A stretch of DNA of 64,000 bases from an uncultured Bacteroidota bacterium (GCA_902581145.1 CACHNE010000005.1:16616-80615); one strand, 5' to 3'. Shown: positions 21,393-32,211, counted from the stretch's first letter. The notes: generated by a model from the sequence alone, not told the origin. Program-made: numbers and translations.

Positions 21393-22796
21393 TTAGCCAA
21401 TAATCATACCCGCAATTGTTGCTGATAAAAGGGAAGCTAAAGTACCACCGATTAGTGCTTTAAATCCAAATTTTGAAAGGTTTTTTCTTTGTTTAGGTTC
21501 AAGAGCTCCAATTCCACCAATTTGAATTCCTATAGATGCAAAATTTGCAAAACCACATAGCATATAAGTGGCAATAATTATTGATTTCTGATAATTCAAA
21601 TGAATTAAATTTGTTGCATCTTTTAAATCAGACAACTGTATATATCCAATAAATTCACTTGCTGCTAATTTTATTCCTAATAGTTGCCCCATCAGTGTAA
21701 CATCCTCTTTAGCAACTCCAATCAACCACATAACTGGAGCAAAAATATATCCCAATATTAATTCTAAGGACAATTCAGAGTAAACAGTTTTGTCACTGAT
21801 CCAATCGTTTAAATTTGTTAGTTCTCCAAAGCCACTTAATATATAATTGATTAATGCAATGAAGGCGATAAATACTAAAAGCATCGCAGCAATATTAGCA
21901 GCTAACTTTAAACCTTCTGATGTTCCTATAGAAATAGCATCTAAAAAATTTGAACCTATTTTATCTTGGGATACTTCAACATTTGAATCAATTTTTTCTG
22001 TTTCAGGATAAAGAATTTTAGAAATTACAATTGCACCAGGAGCAGCCATGACCGACGCAGTTAATAGATGTTTTGCGTAATAAACCTTAAGCTCTGGATC
22101 ATCCCCACCAAGAAAACCAATGTAAGCAGCTAGTACACCTCCTGCTACTGTAGCCATTCCCCCAATCATCACCAGCAAAATTTCTGATTTAGACATTTTT
22201 TCAAGATATGCTTTAATCATTAGCGGAGACTCGGTTTGACCAAGAAAGATATTTCCCGCTACACTTAAACTTTCTGGACCAGAAACACCTAAAAGTTTAG
22301 ATAAGAGCAATGCCATAACTCTTACTATTTTTTGTATGATACCAAGATAAAATAGAATAGATGTTAATGCTGCAAAAAATATTACTGTAGGTAAAATGGA
22401 AAAAATAAATACATTTCCAAAATTTTCTGCACTTACTAAATCACCAAATAAAAATTTAGTACCCTCCATTGTGAAATCCAGAATTTTTACAAAAACCTTA
22501 CCTGCACTTTCAAAAATCATCTTAACCCAAGAAATTTTTAAAACTCCAACTGCAAGAATAAGCTGAAGAAGTAATCCTGTCGATGCAGTTTTCCAGTTAA
22601 TAGCCTTTTTATTGCTTGAAAGTAGATAAGTTGTTAAAATTAAAAATGATATCCCCAAGAGACCTCTTAGAAACCCTTCAAGTGTAAACCCGTTACTGGG
22701 AATTATGTCTTGCTGTTGAGCAAAAACAAAAGTATTTGCAGCAATAAATAACAAGCTAGTTAAAAATATCTTTTTTTTATCTGTTAGAAATTTCAT
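21393..22796 (-). CDS. Concentrative (NupC-family) nucleoside transporter
   Basis: FLGQTESPLMIKAYLEKMSKSEILLVMIGGMATVAGGVLAAYIGFL, LMGQLLGIKLAASEFIGYIQL, CGFANFASIGIQIGGIG. Confidence 0.93.
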   Translation of the reverse strand: MKFLTDKKKIFLTSLLFIAANTFVFAQQQDIIPSNGFTLEGFLRGLLGISFLILTTYLLSSNKKAINWKTASTGLLLQLILAVGVLKISWVKMIFESAGKVFVKILDFTMEGTKFLFGDLVSAENFGNVFIFSILPTVIFFAALTSILFYLGIIQKIVRVMALLLSKLLGVSGPESLSVAGNIFLGQTESPLMIKAYLEKMSKSEILLVMIGGMATVAGGVLAAYIGFLGGDDPELKVYYAKHLLTASVMAAPGAIVISKILYPETEKIDSNVEVSQDKIGSNFLDAISIGTSEGLKLAANIAAMLLVFIAFIALINYILSGFGELTNLNDWISDKTVYSELSLELILGYIFAPVMWLIGVAKEDVTLMGQLLGIKLAASEFIGYIQLSDLKDATNLIHLNYQKSIIIATYMLCGFANFASIGIQIGGIGALEPKQRKNLSKFGFKALIGGTLASLLSATIAGMIIG

Positions 22797-23376
22797 CTCT
22801 TATTTTTGCTGCTGACTCGTAATTTTCATTTTGAACGGCAATTTTTAATAATTCCTCTAATTCTTTCTTTGACTTATCCTTTAGATCATCAATTGTTGTT
22901 GTTTCAGCTTTTTCTTCTGAAAACATCTCTTTAAGCAGAGACTTTTCGTCAATTTCTTTTTCAATTTTTAATACAACCCCAGCTTTTTCAAGAATGTTTT
23001 CATAGGTATATATAGGCGCCTCAAATCTTATAGCCAAGGCGATAGCATCACTAGATCTGGAATCTATTATTTCCTCTATCCCATCTCTTTCACAAATAAC
23101 ACTAGAGTAAAAAACTCCGTCAACAAGCTTATGAATAATTACCTGTTTAATTTTTATGTCAAATCTCACGCAAAAATTTTTAAATAAATCATGAGTTAAA
23201 GGTCTCGGGGGTTTGATTTCTTTTTCAATAGCAATAGCTATTGATTGCGCTTCATTTGTCCCAATTACAATGGGTAATTTTCTTTCGCCTTCAATTTCAC
23301 TTAAAATTAACGCATAGGCACCATTTTGAGTTTGACTGTATGAAATACCATTAATTAGTAATTGAACAAGATTCAT
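22777..23376 (-). CDS. Bifunctional nuclease domain (BFN/DUF151) protein with C-terminal UVR motif
   Basis: LILSEIEGERKLPIVIGTNEAQSIAIAIEK, RPLTHDLF, DSRSSDAIALAIRFEAPIY; UVR-like LLKIAVQNENYESAAKIRDEI. Confidence 0.9.
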   Translation of the reverse strand: MNLVQLLINGISYSQTQNGAYALILSEIEGERKLPIVIGTNEAQSIAIAIEKEIKPPRPLTHDLFKNFCVRFDIKIKQVIIHKLVDGVFYSSVICERDGIEEIIDSRSSDAIALAIRFEAPIYTYENILEKAGVVLKIEKEIDEKSLLKEMFSEEKAETTTIDDLKDKSKKELEELLKIAVQNENYESAAKIRDEISNR

Positions 23377-23418
23377 ATTGTAAAACTAGTATTATGTTTT
23401 AAGTAAAAAAAATTAACC

Positions 23419-24384
23419 CTAATCATTTACTGATTTAAATTCCTTCAGCTTATCAATCAGATTAGGAACAACATCAAATGCATCTCCAACAATTCCATAG
23501 TCAGCTGCTTTGAAAAAAGGAGCATCAGGATCTGTATTTATTACAACTTTTACTTTTGACGAATTAACTCCAGCCAAATGCTGAATTGCACCTGAAATTC
23601 CTATAGCAATATACAAATTCGATGAAACAGGCTTTCCAGTTTGTCCAACATGTTCACTATGAGGTCTCCAGCCTAAATCTGAAACAGGCTTTGAACACGC
23701 TGTAGCTGCACCTAAAACTTCAGCTAAATTTTCAATGAGATACCAATTTTCGGGCCCCTTTAAACCTCTTCCCCCAGAAACAACAATATCTGCATCAGCG
23801 ATTGTGACTTTATTTGATGTTTTTTCAATAGAAGATACTTTATTTCTTCTTTCTGAAATGTTAAAATTAAAGTCTGAAATTTCAGTTTTTGTAGGATTTT
23901 CCTTTAGGCCAAAAGAATTTTTTGAAACGGCCAAAATACTATTACTTTTAGTTATTTCTACAGTCTCAAAAGCCTTATTCGTAAATGTGTTTCTCACAAC
24001 AACTAAATTATTATCCTTAACCGGTATTGAAATTATATTAGTGACGTAGCCAGCATCAATTTTTACCGAAAGTATTCCGCCAATGTATTTTGAATTTGAA
24101 CTCGAGCTTAAGACAAGCATACTACAATTCTCACTCTTGAAAACATCACTTATACAATCAGAATAAATTCCAGCATCAAAATTTTTTAGTTCATCATTTT
24201 CTGAGTTAATTATTTTTTTAACTCCATAATCAGATAATTTTTCAGGAATTTTTGAATTAAAACATATTGCCTTCACATTACCTCCAGTTTGAGATGAAAT
24301 CTGATATGCATAGGAGGCAATTTCAAAAGCATCTTTTTTAAAATTACCCTTATCATCAGTTTCTGCAAAAATTAGTATATCCAT
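23419..24384 (-). CDS. etfA: Electron transfer flavoprotein alpha subunit
   Basis: VVSGGRGLKGPENWYLIENLAEVLGAATACSKPVSDLGWRPHSEHVGQTGKPVSSNLYIAIGISGAIQHLAG. Confidence 0.96.
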   Translation of the reverse strand: MDILIFAETDDKGNFKKDAFEIASYAYQISSQTGGNVKAICFNSKIPEKLSDYGVKKIINSENDELKNFDAGIYSDCISDVFKSENCSMLVLSSSSNSKYIGGILSVKIDAGYVTNIISIPVKDNNLVVVRNTFTNKAFETVEITKSNSILAVSKNSFGLKENPTKTEISDFNFNISERRNKVSSIEKTSNKVTIADADIVVSGGRGLKGPENWYLIENLAEVLGAATACSKPVSDLGWRPHSEHVGQTGKPVSSNLYIAIGISGAIQHLAGVNSSKVKVVINTDPDAPFFKAADYGIVGDAFDVVPNLIDKLKEFKSVND

Positions 24385-24385
24385 A

Positions 24386-25132
24386 TTATATTGCCTTTGC
24401 TTCGTTGTGTAATAAATCGATTAGCTTATCTATTTCATCTGCCGAAATGAGAGTTACTTCACCTTTTGGGAGAGGTTTTTCAAAACTTTTAGAGTTTGTA
24501 GATTGATAATCTTTGTTAACCTCAACTACTTCAAGTTCTTTTTTTCTTGCCATCATAATTCCTCTCATGTTGGGAATTCGTAAATCACTTTCTTCAACTA
24601 GCCCTTTTTGTCCACCTATAATCAATGGTAATTTTGTCGAAATATTTTCTTTACCTCCTTCAATTTCTCGAGAAGCCTCAACTGAATCACCAGAAATATT
24701 CAAATCAATGCACTTATCAATAAAGTTAATATCTGTAAATGCTGATATCATTCCAGGGACCATTCCCCCATTGTAATCAATCGACTCTCTTCCTGCAATA
24801 ATTAAATCATAGGAATTGTTTGAAATATAATTTGAAATATACTTAGCAACAGAATGCCCATCTTTAGGATTGTGATTGATTCTTATTGCTTTGTCTGCAC
24901 CAATCGCAAGTGCTTTTCTAAGTGTTGACTCTGTATCTGAAAGACCAACATTGATGACATGGACAACAGCATTATTTTTTTCTTTAAACCAAATAGCTCT
25001 TGTTAACCCGAATTCATCATTTGGATTTATAACAAATTGAACACCAGTTTTATCAAAAACTGTGTTATTTTCAGAGAAATTTATCTTTGATGTTGTGTCT
25101 GGAACATGACTAATACAAACAAGAATTTTCAT
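24386..25132 (-). CDS. etfB: Electron transfer flavoprotein beta subunit
   Basis: MKILVCISHVPDTTSKI, VINPNDEFGLTRAI, IIAGRESIDYNGGMVPGMISA. Confidence 0.95.
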   Translation of the reverse strand: MKILVCISHVPDTTSKINFSENNTVFDKTGVQFVINPNDEFGLTRAIWFKEKNNAVVHVINVGLSDTESTLRKALAIGADKAIRINHNPKDGHSVAKYISNYISNNSYDLIIAGRESIDYNGGMVPGMISAFTDINFIDKCIDLNISGDSVEASREIEGGKENISTKLPLIIGGQKGLVEESDLRIPNMRGIMMARKKELEVVEVNKDYQSTNSKSFEKPLPKGEVTLISADEIDKLIDLLHNEAKAI

Positions 25133-25240
25133 AATAATTGAATTGAAAAGTTGTTTATCAAAGTTACTAATTTGAGAAATAAAAATCTGTGATTAGTAAA
25201 TATTTTTAACTTAATTAATGTTTAATTTTAACCGCTTTAT

Positions 25241-25248
25241 TATTTTTG
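25241..25248 (+). promoter_or_regulatory. Candidate -7 element upstream of pdhB
   Basis: TATTTTTG matches TAnnTTTG, 17 nt before the ATG. Confidence 0.4.
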
Positions 25249-25264
25249 TCAAAAATTACATTTT

Positions 25265-26242
25265 ATGAGGACTATTCAATTTAGAGAAGCTGTCTGTGAG
25301 GCAATGAGCGAGGAAATGAGAACTGACGAAAGTATCTTTCTTATGGGTGAAGAAGTTGCTGAATACAATGGTGCTTATAAAGCATCAAAAGGTATGCTAG
25401 ATGAATTTGGACCAAAAAGAGTTATTGATACCCCAATTTCTGAACTTGGATTTGCTGGTGTAGCAATTGGTTCAACTATGACTGGGAACAGACCTATTGT
25501 CGAATATATGACTTTTAATTTTTCTCTTGTTGGAATAGATCAGATTATTAATAATGCCGCAAAGATTAGACAAATGTCTGGCGGTCAGTTTAATTGTCCA
25601 ATCGTTTTCAGAGGCCCTACGGCATCTGCTGGACAGTTAGCTGCAACTCATTCTCAAGCTTTTGAAAATTGGTTTGCAAATACTCCAGGTTTAAAGGTTA
25701 TTGTTCCTTCTAACCCATATGATGCTAAAGGTTTGTTGAAATCAGCAATACGTGACGATGATCCTGTAATTTTCATGGAAAGTGAACAGATGTATGGGGA
25801 TAAAGGTGAGGTGCCGGATGGTGAATATACAATTCCCATAGGTGTTGCGGATATTAAAAGAGAAGGAACTGATGTTACAATTGTATCATTTGGAAAGATT
25901 ATAAAAGAGGCATACAAGGCAGCTGATGAATTAGACAAAGAAAATATTTCATGTGAAATAATTGACCTAAGAACTGTTAGGCCAATGGATCATGAAACAA
26001 TTCTTAACTCTGTAAAAAAGACAAATAGGCTTGTCATTTTGGAGGAAGCATGGCCTTTTGGAAATGTTGCAACTGAGATTACTTACCAAGTTCAATCACA
26101 AGCATTTGATTATTTGGATGCTCCGATTGAAAAAATTAATACAGCTGATACTCCTGCTCCTTATTCACCCGTTTTACTGAAAGAGTGGCTTCCTAACAGT
26201 GAAGATGTAATCAAAGCAGTTAAAAAGGTATTGTACAAATAA
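25265..26242 (+). CDS. pdhB: Pyruvate dehydrogenase E1 beta subunit
   Basis: REAVCEAMSEEMRTDESIFLMGEEVAEYNGAYKASKGML, DTPISELGFAGVAIGSTM, DLRTVRPMD. Confidence 0.94.
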   Translation: MRTIQFREAVCEAMSEEMRTDESIFLMGEEVAEYNGAYKASKGMLDEFGPKRVIDTPISELGFAGVAIGSTMTGNRPIVEYMTFNFSLVGIDQIINNAAKIRQMSGGQFNCPIVFRGPTASAGQLAATHSQAFENWFANTPGLKVIVPSNPYDAKGLLKSAIRDDDPVIFMESEQMYGDKGEVPDGEYTIPIGVADIKREGTDVTIVSFGKIIKEAYKAADELDKENISCEIIDLRTVRPMDHETILNSVKKTNRLVILEEAWPFGNVATEITYQVQSQAFDYLDAPIEKINTADTPAPYSPVLLKEWLPNSEDVIKAVKKVLYK

Positions 26243-26275
26243 TCCGTGAGTTTTCCGTAATTAACTCTATTTCAC

Positions 26276-26283
26276 TATTTTTG
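26276..26283 (+). promoter_or_regulatory. Candidate -7 element upstream of hppA
   Basis: TATTTTTG matches TAnnTTTG, 24 nt before the ATG. Confidence 0.45.
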
Positions 26284-26306
26284 CCAACTAATTAAAAAAA
26301 TTAACT

Positions 26307-28712
26307 ATGGATTCAATGATGATATACATGCCAATAATCATGTCCGCTTTAGGATTAGCTTATGTTTTTATAAGAAGATCTTGGGTTATGAAACAAGATG
26401 CCGGAGACGGAAAGATGAAAGAAATTTCTGATCATATTTATGAAGGGGCTTTAGCTTTTTTGAATGCTGAATATCGATTATTATCAGTATTTGTATTGGT
26501 TGTAAGTGCTGTTCTAGCAGGTATTTCTTTTATTGTACCCACAACACATATACTAATAGTAGTTTCATTTATTTTTGGAGCATTTTTCTCTGCTTATGCT
26601 GGAAACATAGGGATGAAGATAGCAACCAAAACCAATGTGAGAACAACTCAAGCTGCTAAAACATCATTACCAAATGCGTTAAAAATTTCTTTTGCTGGAG
26701 GAACAGTAATGGGATTAGGTGTGGCTGGATTAGCTGTTTTGGGATTGACTGCTTTCTTTATAATATTCTTCAATTATTTTATGGGTGGAGTATGGTCAGC
26801 TACTGATTATGGATCGGCAAGTGATACAATGACAGTTGTTCTTGAAACATTAGCAGGCTTTTCGCTAGGAGCTGAATCTATTGCTTTATTTGCCAGAGTT
26901 GGTGGTGGAATTTACACAAAAGCTGCAGATGTTGGAGCAGATTTAGTAGGTAAAGTTGAAGCTGGTATTCCAGAAGATGACCCGAGAAATCCAGCTACTA
27001 TTGCTGATAATGTTGGAGATAATGTTGGAGATGTTGCCGGTATGGGAGCAGATCTTTTTGGTTCATATGTTGCGACAGTACTTGCTGCAATGGTTCTTGG
27101 AAATTATGTAATTACTGACATGGGAGGATCAATTAATGATACTTTCGGTGGAATAGGACCAATTCTTTTACCAATGGCTATTGCAGGTGTTGGTATTATA
27201 ATATCATTAATAGGTACCCTATTTGTTAAGATAAACTCCAATGATGCAAAAGAGGCTGAAGTGATGGGGGCTTTAAATAAAGGAAATGGTATTTCTATTT
27301 TATTAGTTGCTGTTTCATGTTTTGTATTGGTTGATTACATGCTGCCTGGAACATTAAGAATGGAATTTTTTGGGGAAGGTATCAAAGAAATTTCATCGAT
27401 GAATGTTTTCTTTGCGACATTGACAGGTTTAATTGTTGGTTGGTTTATTTCTGCAATTACTGAATATTATACAGGATTAGGTAAAAAACCTGTTCTTGAA
27501 ATCGTTCAAAAGTCTAGTACTGGGGCGGCTACAAATATTATTGCTGGTCTAGCTACAGGTATGATTTCTACTTTTGGATCTGTTATATTATTTGCTGCTG
27601 CAATTTGGGCTGCTTATGCATTTGCTGGATTTTACGGAGTAGCGTTGTCTGCATCAGCTATGATGGCAACCACCGGTATGCAATTAGCAATTGATGCATT
27701 TGGACCAATCTCGGATAATGCTGGAGGGGTAGCAGAAATGAGTGGTCAAGATCCAATTGTCAGAGAAAGAACAGATATTTTAGACTCAGTTGGTAATACT
27801 ACCGCTGCAACTGGTAAAGGATTCGCAATTGCATCAGCAGCGCTTACTTCTCTTGCTTTATTTGCAGCGTATGTAACATTTACTGGAATTGAGGGTATAA
27901 ATATATTTAAGGCGCCAGTTCTTGCTATGTTATTTGTTGGAGGAATGGTTCCAGTGGTATTTTCAGCATTAGCCATGAATGCCGTTGGTAAAGCTGCAAT
28001 GGAAATGGTTTACGAAGTAAGAAGACAGTTTAAAGAAATTCCTGGAATTATGAAGGGTAAGGCAAAGCCTGAATATGATAAATGTGTTGATATTTCTACA
28101 AAAGCGTCTCTTAAAGAAATGATGTTACCTGGAATATTAACCATTGGAACACCAATAATCATTACAGTTTTACCAATGTTATTTGGGATAGATAATCAGT
28201 TAATCGCTGAAATGCTTGGTGGATATATGGCGGGAGTTACCGTTAGTGGAGTCCTTTGGGCAATATTTCAAAATAATGCTGGAGGTGCCTGGGATAATGC
28301 AAAAAAATCTTTTGAGGCAGGAGTTGAAATAAATGGAGAAATGACTTACAAAGGTTCTGAAGCTCACAAAGCCTCTGTTACCGGTGATACTGTTGGTGAT
28401 CCTTTTAAAGACACCTCTGGACCATCAATGAATATTTTAATAAAACTTACTTGCTTAATTGGTCTTGTAATAGCTCCAATTTTAGGTGGTCACTCGACAG
28501 GACATCATGATTCTCATGAGGTGTCAACTAAAGAAATTCAGATATCTGTTGATATGAATAAATTAGATGAGTCAGATAAAGTCTCAGCAACTGTAAAACT
28601 TACTAAAGATTACGACGGTAAAATCACAGCTGATGAGTTTGAGATTTCAGGCTTTGAAGACGAGGTAAAGGAAAAAGTTGATAAGATTGTTGAAGAAAAC
28701 AAAAAGTCTTAA
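26307..28712 (+). CDS. hppA: Membrane-bound ion-translocating pyrophosphatase
   Basis: [85 protein letters not shown]. Confidence 0.97.
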   Translation: MDSMMIYMPIIMSALGLAYVFIRRSWVMKQDAGDGKMKEISDHIYEGALAFLNAEYRLLSVFVLVVSAVLAGISFIVPTTHILIVVSFIFGAFFSAYAGNIGMKIATKTNVRTTQAAKTSLPNALKISFAGGTVMGLGVAGLAVLGLTAFFIIFFNYFMGGVWSATDYGSASDTMTVVLETLAGFSLGAESIALFARVGGGIYTKAADVGADLVGKVEAGIPEDDPRNPATIADNVGDNVGDVAGMGADLFGSYVATVLAAMVLGNYVITDMGGSINDTFGGIGPILLPMAIAGVGIIISLIGTLFVKINSNDAKEAEVMGALNKGNGISILLVAVSCFVLVDYMLPGTLRMEFFGEGIKEISSMNVFFATLTGLIVGWFISAITEYYTGLGKKPVLEIVQKSSTGAATNIIAGLATGMISTFGSVILFAAAIWAAYAFAGFYGVALSASAMMATTGMQLAIDAFGPISDNAGGVAEMSGQDPIVRERTDILDSVGNTTAATGKGFAIASAALTSLALFAAYVTFTGIEGINIFKAPVLAMLFVGGMVPVVFSALAMNAVGKAAMEMVYEVRRQFKEIPGIMKGKAKPEYDKCVDISTKASLKEMMLPGILTIGTPIIITVLPMLFGIDNQLIAEMLGGYMAGVTVSGVLWAIFQNNAGGAWDNAKKSFEAGVEINGEMTYKGSEAHKASVTGDTVGDPFKDTSGPSMNILIKLTCLIGLVIAPILGGHSTGHHDSHEVSTKEIQISVDMNKLDESDKVSATVKLTKDYDGKITADEFEISGFEDEVKEKVDKIVEENKKS

Positions 28713-28715
28713 ATA

Positions 28716-28744
28716 AAAAAAAGCCTCATATGAGGCTTTTTTTT
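28716..28744. terminator. Bidirectional Rho-independent terminator between hppA and dNK
   Basis: Perfect palindrome GCCTCATATGAGGC (28723-28736) flanked by an A-run and a T-run. Confidence 0.92.
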
Positions 28745-29348
28745 ATTTCATTTTTTTATCAATCAATGAGATAATCTCTTTGAGGTCCTCTTTATTTTCA
28801 ACAAAATCTAAATCGTCTATATCAATAATTAATAAGGGACCTTTTTTATAATTGTGAATCCAAGCTTCATATCTCTCATTTAACCTACTTAAATACTCAA
28901 TGCTTATAGAATTTTCGTACTCACGTCCACGTTTATGAATTTGTGAAACAAGATTTGGAATGGAACTTCTTAAATATATTAAAAGATCAGGCGCTGCAAC
29001 ATTCTCTTCCATTAAATCAAATAATGACCTGTAGTTTTCAAAATCACGATTAGTCATCAGACCCATAGCATGTAAATTAGGTGCAAAAATATTTGCATCT
29101 TCATAAATAGTTCTGTCTTGAATGACATTTTTATTTTTTTCATGAATTTCTTTTACTTGCCTAAACCTGCTGTTTAAAAAATAAATTTGAAGATTGAAGC
29201 TCCATCTTTCCATCTGATTATAAAAATCATCTAGGTATGGATTCTTAACTACATCTTCTAATTGCTTGTTGAACTTATAATGTTTAGCCAGAAGCTTTGT
29301 CAATGTAGTTTTTCCGGCACCAATATTTCCCGCTATTGCTATGTGCAT
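28743..29348 (-). CDS. Stand-alone deoxynucleoside kinase
   Basis: IAIAGNIGAGKTTLTKLLAKHY, DRTIYEDANIFA, YLRSSIPNLVSQIHKRGREYE. Confidence 0.93.
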   Translation of the reverse strand: MHIAIAGNIGAGKTTLTKLLAKHYKFNKQLEDVVKNPYLDDFYNQMERWSFNLQIYFLNSRFRQVKEIHEKNKNVIQDRTIYEDANIFAPNLHAMGLMTNRDFENYRSLFDLMEENVAAPDLLIYLRSSIPNLVSQIHKRGREYENSISIEYLSRLNERYEAWIHNYKKGPLLIIDIDDLDFVENKEDLKEIISLIDKKMK

Positions 29349-29349
29349 T

Positions 29350-30144
29350 TTAGTTACTTAAAATTAAATATTTGTTTAAATGATCCTTGTCATAAATATA
29401 CAAGGTTTCATTGATTACGAAAAAATCTTTTATAAATAATTTTTCAAGTTTAATTTTTGTGAATAATTCTTTGTTATTTTCTAAATGATACAACTCTGAT
29501 TCATTCGAAAGTAAGATATCATTTTTATAGAATCCCATTTTTTTGGATTCAATTTTATTTTCTTTTTTAAAAATTATTAAACCGTTATAATTTATTTTGT
29601 AAAGGTATTTTTCTGTTAAAACCCACAAGTAATTATAATTACTTTTCATATCAATTAGATTACCATCAATTTGGGTTTGGATGTTTTCAGTGAAAAATTG
29701 ATTAAAAAAATCAAATTTTTTTATTCTCATGTCAGTTTCGTCATAAACCCATATGTCATTTTCATTCGCAGATGATATGTCAGAGATTTCAAAGACTGAT
29801 GAGGTTTTATTAAACTGAATCCTTGTTATTTCGTTTAAATAATTATCTAAAATTACTAGAGTATTAAAATCTTGGTACCAAACTTTTAATTTGAAGTTAT
29901 TATAAAAATCAACTTTAGAAATAGGGCCTAATGATGAATCTGAAAAAAAATAATCTTCTCCTTTTCTTAAATTATTATCTTCTAAAAAATATAATTCACC
30001 TAAACTATCAACTGAAATTAATTGATAACTGTCGTTGGTTTTGATACTATCAATTTTATTTAAAATAATCTGATTATGAGCTAAAAAAAAATTAAAAAAA
30101 ACAATAAGGAACAATAATTGTGCTCTCATAATATCAATGTACAA
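29350..30144 (-). CDS. Hypothetical secreted protein (no family recognised)
   Basis: Intact 264-aa ORF with hydrophobic N-terminus, ending one base from the dNK start; repetitive beta-rich composition. Confidence 0.7.
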   Translation of the reverse strand: MYIDIMRAQLLFLIVFFNFFLAHNQIILNKIDSIKTNDSYQLISVDSLGELYFLEDNNLRKGEDYFFSDSSLGPISKVDFYNNFKLKVWYQDFNTLVILDNYLNEITRIQFNKTSSVFEISDISSANENDIWVYDETDMRIKKFDFFNQFFTENIQTQIDGNLIDMKSNYNYLWVLTEKYLYKINYNGLIIFKKENKIESKKMGFYKNDILLSNESELYHLENNKELFTKIKLEKLFIKDFFVINETLYIYDKDHLNKYLILSN

Positions 30145-30218
30145 AAATATTATGATTAATTTAACTCCATATTAACAGTTGATTTGGGGTGTAGTTTCTA
30201 AATTTAAAACAAAAAAAT

Positions 30219-31106
30219 ATGAATAAAATCTTTTACTTATTTTCTCTTTTATTTTCGTTGACAATTAGTTCTCAGGACTTTCAAGGTCAGGCTTTTTATA
30301 AGACACAAACAGCTATGGATTTTGGATCTTGGGGAGATAGAATGTCTGCCGAACAAAAGAAATCAATGAAAGAAAGGATGAAACCTTTTTTAGAACCAGT
30401 TTACATATTAACCTTTGACAAGACTAAATCTATTTATCAACAAGAGGAAAGGTTAGATGCACCAGGAAGTGGTGGTGGAAGAGGATGGGGAAGAATGTGG
30501 GCATCTGCGGGTGGTCCGGTTTTTAAGGATATTTCAACAAAAAAATCACTGCAAAGCACAGAGTTTATGGGTAAAAAGTTTTTGATTTCAAATGACCCAA
30601 ATAAAATCAAGTGGGTGATGGAAAAAGAAACAAAGATGATTGGTAATTATCTGTGTTTTAAAGCGACTGCACAGGTGAAAAAACCAAAAACAATGACTAG
30701 TGTTTGGAGACAATCTGAAAAGGAGTCAAAAGAAACTAAAGTTAATGAGAATAATAAGGAAAGTTCAGATGATAACTCTGATAAAAAAGTCGAAGAGCTG
30801 GATGAAGTAATTGTTAAAGCAGATGTTGAAACTATTACGGCGTGGTACACCCCTCAAATTCCCGTAAGCCATGGTCCTGCTCAATATGGTGGACTTCCAG
30901 GTCTAATTTTAGAACTTACAACAGACAAAACGGTTATGTTATGCACTAAAGTTGTAATGAATCCTGAAAAAAGAATTCAGATTTCAGAACCAACTAAAGG
31001 GGAATTTGTATCAAGATCTGAGTTTGAAAATATTGTTGAGGTAAAAACTAAAGAAATGAGAGAAATGTGGAGAGGTGGCAGATCGAAATCAATGAGAAAA
31101 AACTAA
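30219..31106 (+). CDS. GLPGLI family protein
   Basis: Signal peptide; signature region AQYGGLPGLILELTTDKT. Confidence 0.88.
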   Translation: MNKIFYLFSLLFSLTISSQDFQGQAFYKTQTAMDFGSWGDRMSAEQKKSMKERMKPFLEPVYILTFDKTKSIYQQEERLDAPGSGGGRGWGRMWASAGGPVFKDISTKKSLQSTEFMGKKFLISNDPNKIKWVMEKETKMIGNYLCFKATAQVKKPKTMTSVWRQSEKESKETKVNENNKESSDDNSDKKVEELDEVIVKADVETITAWYTPQIPVSHGPAQYGGLPGLILELTTDKTVMLCTKVVMNPEKRIQISEPTKGEFVSRSEFENIVEVKTKEMREMWRGGRSKSMRKN

Positions 31107-31113
31107 GTTCCAA

Positions 31114-32208
31114 ATGTATAAAAGTGATTTGAAATTGTTTAATGGATTTCTGTTTTCAGATTTTAAATATTTGATGGCGTATTCTATCCCCTTAACAGCA
31201 TTAATCGGAATTTATTTTGGGGGTTATTGGTTATTTTTAACGCCTGCTTACATATTTGTCATTATTCCGATTGTTGAATGGATTCTTACAACCCTTGGAA
31301 TAGACGAATTGGAAACAAAAAGGTCAGAGAAGGCAATTCATTGGATTTTTGATACGATGCTTTATTTGAATATTCCAATAGTTTTTGGATTACTATTTTT
31401 TTCTCTTAAAAAAATTATAATCTATGATTATTTTACACTTGAATTTATAGGTTCACTAATTACAGTTGGTCTGGTTATAGTCTCTAACGGAATCAATGTA
31501 GCCCATGAATTATGTCATAGGACAAAAACATTTGAAAGGTTTTTAGGAAAATTTCTTTTAATACCATCTCTTTATATGCATTTTTATTTAGAGCATAACT
31601 TTGGCCACCATCTTAATGTAGCAACAAAAGAAGATCCTGTAACTGCTAAATATAACGAGCCAATATATTCTTTTTGGATTAGTGCAATAAGGGGAGAACT
31701 CTTGAGTGCTATCAAAATTCAGAAGAACAGATTATCAAAGAAAAAAATTTCATTCTTTTCGATTTATAATGATATGTTTTGGTATGCTATAATTCAACTG
31801 TCTTATTTACTTTTAATTTTATTTCTTTTTACGACAAAAGGATTGGTATTCTGTCTACTAGCTGCTCTTTTTTCAATTTTAATGTTTGAAAGCGTTAATT
31901 ACATTGAACATTATGGATTACTTAGAAAAAAACTACCATCTGGAAGATATGAAAGAGTTCAACAGAGACATTCATGGAATTCAAATCATATTCTTGGGAG
32001 AATTGTTCTATATGAATTAACAAGACATAGCGATCATCATAGGATAGCTGAAACTGAATATCAAAATTTAAGCTCGATTGATGATTCCCCTCAATTACCA
32101 TACGGGTATCCGACAAGTATTTTACTTTCTTTTATTCCAGTGATTTGGTTTAAATTAATGAATCCTAGGGTTCCTAAGGACATGTATGAATTATCATTAA
32201 AAAATTAA
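31114..32208 (+). CDS. AlkB-type alkane 1-monooxygenase (membrane di-iron hydroxylase)
   Basis: His boxes HELCHR, EHNFGHH and RHSDHH, plus the AlkB-type NYIEHYGL motif. Confidence 0.82.
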   Translation: MYKSDLKLFNGFLFSDFKYLMAYSIPLTALIGIYFGGYWLFLTPAYIFVIIPIVEWILTTLGIDELETKRSEKAIHWIFDTMLYLNIPIVFGLLFFSLKKIIIYDYFTLEFIGSLITVGLVIVSNGINVAHELCHRTKTFERFLGKFLLIPSLYMHFYLEHNFGHHLNVATKEDPVTAKYNEPIYSFWISAIRGELLSAIKIQKNRLSKKKISFFSIYNDMFWYAIIQLSYLLLILFLFTTKGLVFCLLAALFSILMFESVNYIEHYGLLRKKLPSGRYERVQQRHSWNSNHILGRIVLYELTRHSDHHRIAETEYQNLSSIDDSPQLPYGYPTSILLSFIPVIWFKLMNPRVPKDMYELSLKN

Positions 32209-32211
32209 ATA

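Noticed and set aside
27005-27036. Tandem-looking GATAATGTTGGAGATAATGTTGGAGATGTT
   Set aside because: Encodes the invariant [12 protein letters not shown] catalytic motif of membrane pyrophosphatases; not a DNA repeat element.
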